A DNA stretch of 64,000 nt, taken from Seriola aureovittata (taxonomy: Eukaryota; Chordata; Actinopteri; Carangiformes; Carangidae). Below, piece by piece: positions 48,584-64,000 of this stretch. The stretch covers positions 1,960,001 through 2,024,000 of the forward strand of contig NC_079368.1 in NCBI RefSeq assembly GCF_021018895.1, given 5' to 3'. Made by a program: the position numbers and the translations under genes. The first letter of the stretch is position 1; each line of letters starts with the position of its first letter. Under the pieces are notes generated by a model. That model searched no databases, was not told the origin of the DNA, and worked only from the letters and a program-made list of their open reading frames with translations.

Positions 48584-49844
48584 TAATAATAATAACAATA
48601 TATGATCATGATAATAATAATAATAATAATAATATGATCATATGTGATAATGATAATCAGGATGGTAGAAAGAGAGTTTACACCAGAGGGGCAGGCAAAG
48701 GGGCCCGGGCGGCCCAGCACAGGTACCACCCCCCCTTTCCCCCTTATCTTTGCTCCAATGGAGGGTTTTCAAGTTTGTCAAAATGATTTTTATCTAGGGT
48801 AAAGTTTTTGTTTTTTTCTAATTTTTCCCTCTTGTAATGACATCTTAAGAACAGCAAAGATCTAAACTGCTTTTTACTTGATAGTGTTAAATTTCTGGTC
48901 AGAATTTTTGGTTCAAAGTTCACAGAAACTGAGAAGCACTGGTTCCAAAATCTGTGAACAACAGTCACTTCAGTCAGGAAGGTGTACATGTATGTACCAT
49001 GTGTGCCTCTATGCTGCCTGATGTGAGGTTCAGGTTCTGTCCAGTCCACAGACTCAACTGGACTATCACCATGGTATCCTCAGTTTGGTCACTGTCACTG
49101 TTGTCTACCTCTACATGACAATCAAACTAGCATGACCTTTTTTATTAACGCAAGCAAAATGTCCTGTGTCAGAAGACTGGACTATTTTCCATCACTAGAT
49201 GGCAGCACAAAATAAAACGTGAGTTTGCTAATAAAACTGATACTGAATGAACACACAAGAAATAAAATGAAAACAGGGCACACACACATTTTCTGGGGAG
49301 AAATTCCAACAATAAGAAAACCAGTGTTATTTTACTAGGTATAGTTACAAAATACTATATTTTACTCTGTGTCACCAGCCCTGATAAAAGGTTTCCTTCA
49401 TTCCAAGGAGAAAACATTTCCTTTCATGTTGATTAAAGTAAATCATTTCAATGACAAATAACATATGACTGCCAGGATGTTACCTTCTCAGGTGCAGAAC
49501 ACCTGTGGGGAGACTACACTTCTTCATAAACAGTGTGTGTTGACATATTTCACTAGCTCAGAACCAGGACTACCAGAACAGGGTTCTGAACTGTCTCTGC
49601 TAGGTTCAATGGGTCTGATCCAGGTCTTACACTAACCCTCATTTCGTAAATATTATATAGTTTCAACTGTGACTCCCATACATTCAGTCTCAAACAGGTC
49701 GTTTTTTTTAACATTCATACTGCGCTGAGTGGAGGAACCTACAACTAACAATGATTTTGATCATTGTTAATGATTGATTGATCAACCTGTTGATTATTGT
49801 TGTTTTCTTGATTAACAATTTGATCATTAAAACACCAGAAAACA

Positions 49845-50230
49845 GTCCACACTCAAAGACATTCACTTACTGCCGCCATGTTGTTCTGGTATAAATTCAC
49901 TGTGACCAATAATATATGTAAACAGTTAAACAGTCACAGTCTATGAACCTGACGACGTTAGCTAGCGGCTAACAACAGTTAGCATTAAAATTTTCCAACT
50001 GTTCCAACTGAGCTCTATGTGACCAAACCTTTGAAGCTACGGTGGCTAATAGTGTGTGGTTGGTTAGCGATTAGTGTTAGCTAAGTTACTCTAGGAGAGT
50101 GAATAGTTTACCTTCAGCTGGATAAATGTAAGTAACAAATGTTGAAGAAAAGAGAGTTTAACATCACTGTCTCTATCACGTCTGAAGGTGCCCCTCTTCT
50201 CCAGCCACAGCAGCAGGTGTAACCCGGTGT
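49845..50230 (-). promoter_or_regulatory. ANKRD31: Probable ANKRD31 5' end (candidate first exons and promoter)
   Basis: Minus-strand donors occur at about 50111 (CTGAAG|GTAAAC) and 49871 (GCGGCA|GTAAGT); the second follows an ATG (aacATGGCGGCA). The sequence upstream of 50150 has modest CpG content. If ATG GCG GCA is the start, its phase does not fit the first supported exon (48207-48162), so another exon between 48.2 and 49.8 kb would be needed. I could not find it. Confidence 0.3.
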
Positions 50231-50698
50231 GACGTAGCAGAACTGTAGCGCCAAAGTACAGCCCTGTTGTGTGATCAAATGATTTCTGAGGCGTTAATGT
50301 GCCGGAAGCTTGTTTACCCGGCCTAACCTGATCCCACAGTATCTGACTTATAGTTAACTCCTTTAACTAAAATTTAAAATAGGTGTTACAGCTCAGATTG
50401 GCTATAATAGCAGTAAGTATAGATTTTATTTACTGACTGAAGACCCTCACACTAACAAAGTGACAATTTACCCTTTAAATGATTTCACGTGATCAACATT
50501 CAGTTTAAATTTAATACTGATTGTGGTTTAATTGGTTTCACCATAGCAGCTTGGTCTGTGACTACTACTAATCGAGTACAAGGGGAATCCATCTGAAACC
50601 AAATACTTAGAAACAGGCTTTTGTCTTTATTGATATAAAGTAAATATATATGTATATTCATAATAAATATAATAATATATATTATATTAATAATAATA

Positions 50699-50768
50699 TA
50701 TAAACAATGTACAAGACAAACAAACTGTACCATTGACGTATGTTTTCCAGCTATTGCTTGTTGTTATT

Positions 50769-50829
<61 letters not shown>

Positions 50830-50930
50830 AAAAATATATATATATATTTTTTTTTTGTAATAACAACAAGCAATAGCTGGAAAACATACGTCAATGGTAC
50901 AGTTTGTATGTATTGTATATTGTTTATTTT
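50699..50930. repeat. Large palindrome with AT-repeat centre
   Basis: The left arm, about 50699-50772, and right arm, about 50857-50930, are reverse complements. The central 50 bp of each arm (caaactgtaccattgacgta, tgttttccagctattgcttg, ttgttattacaaa) is perfect, and the outer 25 bp has a few mismatches. Between them lies about 85 bp, mostly (TA)n. The whole could fold into a long hairpin or cruciform. It may be a foldback or MITE-type element or a palindromic AT-rich repeat. It lies between the ANKRD31 5' end and the HMGCR promoter. Confidence 0.9.
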
Positions 50931-52082
50931 GTAATGTAATTCTTGATAAACTGAATGAATACAGGTCTTCATGTGGTCTATGTTGTGGTGGACTACAGCT
51001 GTAATCTGTGAAGTGCTCAGATTTTGGAAAGGACAGGGACACCACATCTCTCAAGTGCAGTCTCTGTTGGTGGGTCCGTTACTAAACAGTTGGTTCAGCC
51101 TTGAACTAACCCTTAAATCAAATCTCAGATTTGTTCAGCCTCATTACACTGTGAACAAACAAAAAGCCATGAAACTGTGACCACTGACCCAGAAACGATA
51201 GGAGCGCTCTTAAAACCGATGTGTGTAGAGCCTGAACATTAAAATCTTTTTTATAGTCATGAAAATGATCTTGTATTTCTAATCAGGTCTTAAAGAGGGA
51301 GACCAGTCCCCCACACAGAGACCATGTCCTCCATGCAGAAAGTCCTCCGTATTGAGACCAGTTCTCCGCAGAGACTATCCGGAGGACCACAGGCACGTCG
51401 CAGGGACGTGCTCAGATAAATCAAACTACAGAACACTGTACTGATTTCTGACAAAGTTAAATGACACATTATCCTTTGGCTGTGTCATGATAAGTGATCT
51501 GAAGTCTATTTTCTAATTATAGCTGTGTAGAGTTATTAGACTGAGAAGCACCTGAACATTCCTGAAGGAGAACCCTCCTCAGTTCTGGATCAATGTGTTT
51601 TAGGCACAACACAACATTTTAGTTATTTGCTCTGCAGTGAGATCTTTAAACCTGGAAGACTCACTCAGTCACAGTTGATCAAATAAAGTGTTGACAGCAG
51701 TGTTTGATTCCTCAGTTTTACCTGTGACGAGTGTAAGAGTGGATCCTGCTGATTACACCTCTCAAGAAATGTTTTAGCTGTTAGGTCAAAATGAAATTAT
51801 GTCTGAAATACAAACAGGTGCATTTTCAATATTTGTATCCTGTGTTTTTATTTCCGATTAATATTACATGAGTATTAAGATAAAAATAAAAAAGAAAATA
51901 TAATGTGGGTAACATAATTTAATCATTTTCATAGGCTACATGTAGGCTTATAAAAACGAACGAAAAAAAAACTCAGCAGCAACAAATAAGCTCTGCCGAA
52001 TAATCACTCAGTCACTCAGTCATCATCTACAGATTTAACTTATCACTGATGAACTGGTTAAAGAATACTGTATCATTATACT
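50931..52082. other. Intergenic between ANKRD31 and HMGCR, no gene seen
   Basis: No coding exon. Sequence is AT-rich up to about 52080, then becomes CpG-rich at the HMGCR promoter. Confidence 0.4.
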
Positions 52083-52438
52083 CTGTCTTTCAAATCAGTA
52101 CAAGGTCCGATCGTTTCCGCTTTAGCTGTGCTCGTTCCCGCGGCGGGCCTGCCGTTCTCAGTAGGCCAGCAGCACCAGCACCCGCTCGCTCACGGACCAC
52201 AGCTAAACAGTGGTGGTGAGATTAGGCGTCCTCTCCCTGGCCACGCCCTATTACAGGCGTCGCCTAGGAAACGGGGCGTGGATAAAGCGTTCGTGAAGCA
52301 GGTGACCGACGTGATTGGCTGAAGTGTCGGATGATGTAGTAGCGTGCCATCGTTCCATCGGTCCTCCGTGAGCTGTTGAAGCCGCTCAAAGTGTCTGTGC
52401 CCGTCTGCAGTCAGTCTCTCGTCCTCCACCTGCCAACG
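52083..52438 (+). promoter_or_regulatory. HMGCR: HMGCR promoter and non-coding exon 1
   Basis: A CpG-rich block begins near 52100. Visible motifs are GC-box-like ccacgccc (52241-52248) and ggggcgtgg (52273-52281), an inverted CCAAT box attggct (52314-52320) preceded by gacgtg, and gtggtggtgag (52210-52220). That last motif loosely resembles the sterol-response element of mammalian HMGCR (GTGCGGTG) but does not match it exactly. NF-Y at inverted CCAAT beside SREBP sites is the known sterol control of this gene; here the SRE is inference. Exon 1 is untranslated and ends at a clean donor, CAACG|GTAAGT, at 52438. The transcription start is probably between 52330 and 52380; there is no TATA box. 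Confidence 0.6.
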
Positions 52439-53100
52439 GTAAGTCAGTCTTCTCTTCGCTTCATGTTAATGTCATGTCGCCTGTGTATACAGAGGCATGT
52501 AGGGGCCGCACTGACGGCTCAGTTTGATGGATGATGGCAGGAATAGACGATGAGCGGAGCCGCATCTCAGCCGCTGCGGAAACGAGTTCAGCAGACATGA
52601 CAGACCGGTGGCATTCCTAACAGTGATGCCAAAAACTGACTGTTTATTAACGTGTACCGCTGCTTCGATCTGGAGCAGTCATTCAGAACGTGACAATAAT
52701 ACACACAGATTGTAACAGTAACGTTGTAACTTAAACGTTTCTTAAAACGAATTATCACAACTGAGGCCAGACAGGTGATTATAGATCATAGATCATAGAT
52801 TATGTTGTTATTGATGTTTGTGTTGGTTTGTCTAATGTCCTAGTTTGTATTTGTTCTGTTATAAATCCTGCATTCAGAATAATATTTATGTGAAAGCTCA
52901 AAGTACCAAAAAGTGAGAGTAGGTTAACAGACTTCTGGTTGAATGATTATCTGTAGAACTGTATTACTGCAATAACACATATGTATCAGTTTTATTCCTC
53001 TATATCTAATAATTGATTATTGATTGTGGTTGTGTTTCCTGTGATCATGTTGTTTTCCTGTAGTGACACCTGTGTCAAGCTGAACAGTGTCTTCTTCCAG

Positions 53101-53138
53101 TTTACGTTACTTTACTTGTTTGGCAGCCCTGCTCCACC
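53101..53138 (+). other. HMGCR: HMGCR 5' UTR part of exon 2
   Basis: The acceptor cttcttccag ends at 53100. The exon has 38 nt of leader before ATG at 53139 (context ctccaccATGc, a good initiation context). The human gene also has an untranslated first exon and starts translation in exon 2. Confidence 0.85.
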
Positions 53139-60451
<7,313 letters not shown>

Positions 60452-60863
60452 GAGCAGTGTGGCCTCCTGCAGGAGCAGTAACTTCAGGAATCTATGGACA
60501 ATCTGAAAAAGACTAATCATTCATCAATGAAAGAACAGACCTCAGACGTTCTCTGAGTGACACAGGAGTATCATGTGACCAATCTCTATGCTGGCTATGA
60601 AAAGGATTCATTCAAGCTAATGGGACTGTTCTGTGGGAAATATAAATGTATCTGGTTATGTCTTATGGAGCTAGAAGCAGCTAATTACTGGCTTCTTTCA
60701 TTTCCAAGGTTAAGAATGTCGTTAGGCTTTTGGGTTCAGATGAAACAAGCTCTCCAGTCACCAAACGAGCACCGTGAACACAGAAACACTGATACCTAAA
60801 GGAGCCTGCAGACTGTACACAGACTATAAGTTTACTGCAGGTCACACTGTGCAACATGGGTCT

Positions 60864-60869
60864 AATAAA
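60864..60869 (+). terminator. HMGCR: HMGCR candidate polyadenylation signal
   Basis: AATAAA 413 nt after the stop codon, followed within 25 nt by a GU-rich stretch (tgatgtatgtgg). A second AATAAA lies at 61435-61440, which would give a longer 3' UTR; mammalian HMGCR transcripts also use alternative sites. Usage cannot be decided here. Confidence 0.5.
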
Positions 60870-60892
60870 CATGGCTACAACATCAAGGCTGA

Positions 60893-63800
60893 TGTATGTG
60901 GAATGTAGGATGATTAACCCCTGAATCAGCAGCTATGGCACAAGTCAATAGACAAGATTAATGTTTATATCAGTGAGCGTCATCCATCTGCATCGCTATG
61001 GTGGTAAACAATGAAGCTTAGCACAAATCGATTAGATTGGATTAATAGTGATTTTTATTGTATGGGAAAAAAAATCCAAAAAGAAGCGGAGGAGAATCTG
61101 GACCCGGGTGTGGTGAGGGAAAAAGAGGCAAACGTAGGACCTAGAGATAGGGTTAGGGAGTTGGGTTAGGAGAAGTATTTCATAATTTCATCCTATTGGT
61201 TGGTTTGTAGACGTAGGTCACAGCAGCATCTTTGAATCTCTCTCAGTGTGACGCTGGACCACGACCAAACACATCACCCAAGTTTGTTTCCCATCATCTT
61301 TGGTCCCGGGCGGCCCAAAGTCGCACAGTGTGTGCCTGCCTTAAAAAGTGAAGGTGTCTGTTGAATGTGTGTGAAAACTGAAGATCATTGCTGCTCACTA
61401 CAGATTCTGCATCACTGGACCGACATCAGGAAAGAATAAATATGTGAACGATTATTGATGATTATTAAAGGCTGAGTTTATCTGCAGGTACAGAACAGGT
61501 GAGAAAATCTCAGGACTGTGTCTGTACTGCTGATAGGACATACAACAAATCATTAGGCTGGCCATTCCCTGACTTCCCAGAATGCCACAGCCCAATTTAA
61601 ATACGCTCATCTTCTGTGGCCCACCCAAACCTTTAATGACAACACAACTCACGATACTAAGATTAAGTGTTTCCTGATACATATTTTTTGTTTTATAAAC
61701 AGAACAATTCTGCAGGTTAATAATCCATCTATATACACATAACAATTAGTTAAGTAACTAATTAAATCACAGTGAATTGTTGAGCCTGTATCCTGGCTGT
61801 TTGACGCTGGATAATAAAACACTTATAAATACAGTTTCACAATATCCAACATAACATCAGCATGAAGCAAAGAGAAAATATGACAGTCACCGCTCCATTT
61901 GAACTGTTTTCCCACCAATGACAAGATATAAGAAACAGGGCCAGATCAATAATTTACTTCCATAACTTTGTTTTACTTTTTCTTATTTAAATATTGACTC
62001 ATGGATATTTTATGGGCATTTCAAACTTAATTACCAAATTAAAAATTGAAAACAATTTATTTATTTATTGTAAATGACCTCTCACTGCCCACCTGCAGTA
62101 GCTCTACGACCCACCAGCTTACAAACGTGCGTGTGCGTGTGCGTGTGTGTGTTTGTTATCTGTGGAGATGAAGTGACTAAACGTCTGCTTGAGTTGCATC
62201 TGTAATTCATTAATAATGTCTGCTTCTAATCAACACAAAGTTGTGTTGTCACTGTGTGTGTGTGACAGTGGCATCAATCAGTCTGTGTTTTTAACTGCAT
62301 TAGCACAGTGCTGATGCTTCAAGAGTAACATGCTGCAGACGTGTGAAATGAATTCACTGACAGTGAGTTTTCCTGTTGAACCAGCAGACAGGCGGAGGTT
62401 CTGGATATATTTTGTAATAAACACAAAAGGACTTTAGAGTGACAGGTTGTCCTGTTTTGATTACTGCTCTGTCATGAGCTGGAAAATTGAATTTACATGA
62501 CAGTAAATGCACCGTCGGCCTTGACTAATGACACCTGTCCTGTCCTGTAAACAGGTTCAGATGTAGGGATTTATAATTATTTATTATTACCAGTGATTAT
62601 TTCTTATATAGTAATATTTATCAGCACACATTGATGCATAATAATAAAAAGTATTCATTATTATTTCACTTTATATGGTGCTTACATGGTAAAATTAACA
62701 CACTAATTCACTTCACACTAACACAGCTAAGACACACACAAAGCACAGAGAGGGAGACAGGGAGGCTGACTGGGGGCCCGCAGTTTGATTTTGGCCCCTG
62801 TCAATTTATTCTGGCCCTGCTCAAGTTCTTTGCCTGGTGTTTCTAATTGTTCCTGTTTATGCTGTGACAAATTAATGTTTAACCATTTAAGCACTAATGA
62901 CATAATCTATCTATATGTTCATTTACATTATTGTTGTGCCATAAATACTAATCAGTCTGCATTCACTTCAGTAGAGGAACTAATGAAAACCAATGTCTGG
63001 ATGTGAGAGTGACAGATATTGAGAGAATCTAAAACACTACAGCTTTAGAAGACGGTCAATATCTCCTTACAAAACATGTAACTATTAAAGAATATGGCAC
63101 AAAACATACAGAAACTGAACCAGATCCAGCATGGATTAAGATGTTAAACATGTGTCCTGCAGTGAGATCTCAGTCACCCTGCTGAAGCCAGCTTCACTGT
63201 TTTAGCAGAAGAGTGTAATCAATGAGTGACAGCTGTAGGTTAGTGAAAGTTATACTTCTAATCAGATTACAGAGCTTTAACTTTCCCTCCACACGCTGCT
63301 CAGCAGAGGTCTCAGTCAGAAATCCTCCACTGATCTCTCAGTGCACAGCCCTCACCAGAGAAGCTGCTGTCCAATCAGATGAGGGCCCAGCACATCTCAC
63401 CAGTTGTGAGCACACTGATTGGCTCAGCCCTGGTAGGACGCTGCAGAGCAGATTCATGAATAATATTGGAAGTGGGCTGGTCTAAAGTTTGGCAGGAGTT
63501 GACAGACACACCTCTGTTCTCCTCTTAAACACTTGAGGTACAGGGGAGGTTCATGTGAACACACGGGTCACTGTAGATCAGGATGTAAAGAGTGTGACGG
63601 CCGTGGTCTGTTTAAATAACACTAGTTTAACAAACACTTTGAGTGCTAAAAAGAATCCACATTCAAACTGTACAGTTTGTGTCGTCAACCTGTTTTTTGT
63701 TTACTTTTCATTGTTCATTCTTACAGATTGTTAGATTATTTGAATTAGTCATTTTAACAGTAGCCTTCATGCACCTTCATACATACTTCATACACCTAAC

Positions 63801-64000
63801 GATGCTGTGCTTTGGGGACCTAAATGTATCCTTGGACACAACAGTGTACAATTAATTCATATCAAGCTACAGAGCTTCAGCAGAGGCCTCATCACCTCCG
63901 ACTGTTCACTGTTCAGCCCTCCAGGCTGTGGTTCTACTTCCTGCTGCGTCACAAGAGGATTTTTGTCAAATATCAGACTCAGATAATTAACTATTTGTGT
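60893..64000. other. Intergenic or long 3' UTR, no gene seen
   Basis: No exon with splice support on either strand. In human the next gene is CERT1 in the opposite orientation, so its 3' end may lie beyond the right edge. Two facing CCAAT boxes (ccaatca near 63371 and gattggc near 63418) sit about 45 bp apart with little else around them. Confidence 0.4.

Noticed and set aside
50687..51054. Open frames across the palindrome
   Set aside because: Tyr-Ile runs from (TA)n; the matching ends on both strands come from the palindrome itself, not from two genes.
63371..63425. Paired CCAAT boxes as a promoter
   Set aside because: No CpG enrichment, start-site motif or following exon with a donor was found.

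Overview
The window is vertebrate nuclear DNA from a ray-finned fish, most likely a percomorph teleost. Genes are split into many exons with GT-AG introns. Dinucleotide microsatellites are abundant, and the mobile elements are fish types (Ty3/gypsy, L1/Tx1-like and CR1/Rex-like LINEs, hAT and Harbinger-like DNA transposons, a tRNA-derived SINE). No bacterial-type operons, CRISPR arrays or plasmid functions are present.

Four protein genes can be named: FAM169A (first coding exon only, minus), GCNT4 (minus), ANKRD31 (minus, 12 coding exons recovered) and HMGCR (plus, complete, 19 coding exons, 886 residues). The order and orientation FAM169A< GCNT4< ANKRD31< HMGCR> matches human chromosome 5q13, so this is an old conserved neighbourhood. 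The neighbours are not one pathway: HMGCR makes mevalonate for sterols, GCNT4 branches O-glycans, ANKRD31 acts in meiotic double-strand-break control, and FAM169A is poorly understood.

Layout: 1-6.3 kb holds the 5' end of FAM169A, with a probable non-coding first exon and promoter near 6.2 kb. 6.3-34 kb is a gene-poor stretch of decayed transposons: LINE RT at 8.1-8.6 kb, gag at 8.8-9.3 kb, a broken gypsy pol at 10.2-14.2 kb, hAT remnants at 15.7-17.6 kb, a Harbinger-like element at 20.6-22.1 kb and a LINE at 23.9-25.1 kb. One unidentified set of possible minus-strand exons lies at 29.5-30.2 kb. GCNT4 occupies 34.0-35.6 kb. ANKRD31 spans 36.6 to about 50 kb, with a LINE fragment and a TIR transposon carrying a nested SINE in its introns. 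A large AT-centred palindrome lies at 50.7-50.9 kb. HMGCR runs from about 52.3 to at least 60.9 kb. 61-64 kb shows no gene.

No wholly new system is evident. The points most worth a second look are the repeat-crowded splice sites of HMGCR (intron 12 and intron 18), the compact ANKRD31 model with a C-terminal RAMA-like domain, the palindrome between ANKRD31 and HMGCR, a possible uORF whose stop overlaps the GCNT4 start codon, and a small hAT deletion derivative that keeps its BED-finger coding segment. Exon boundaries were placed by reading splice signals and checking that codon phase carries across each junction. Gene names rest on remembered family sequences, not on a database search.
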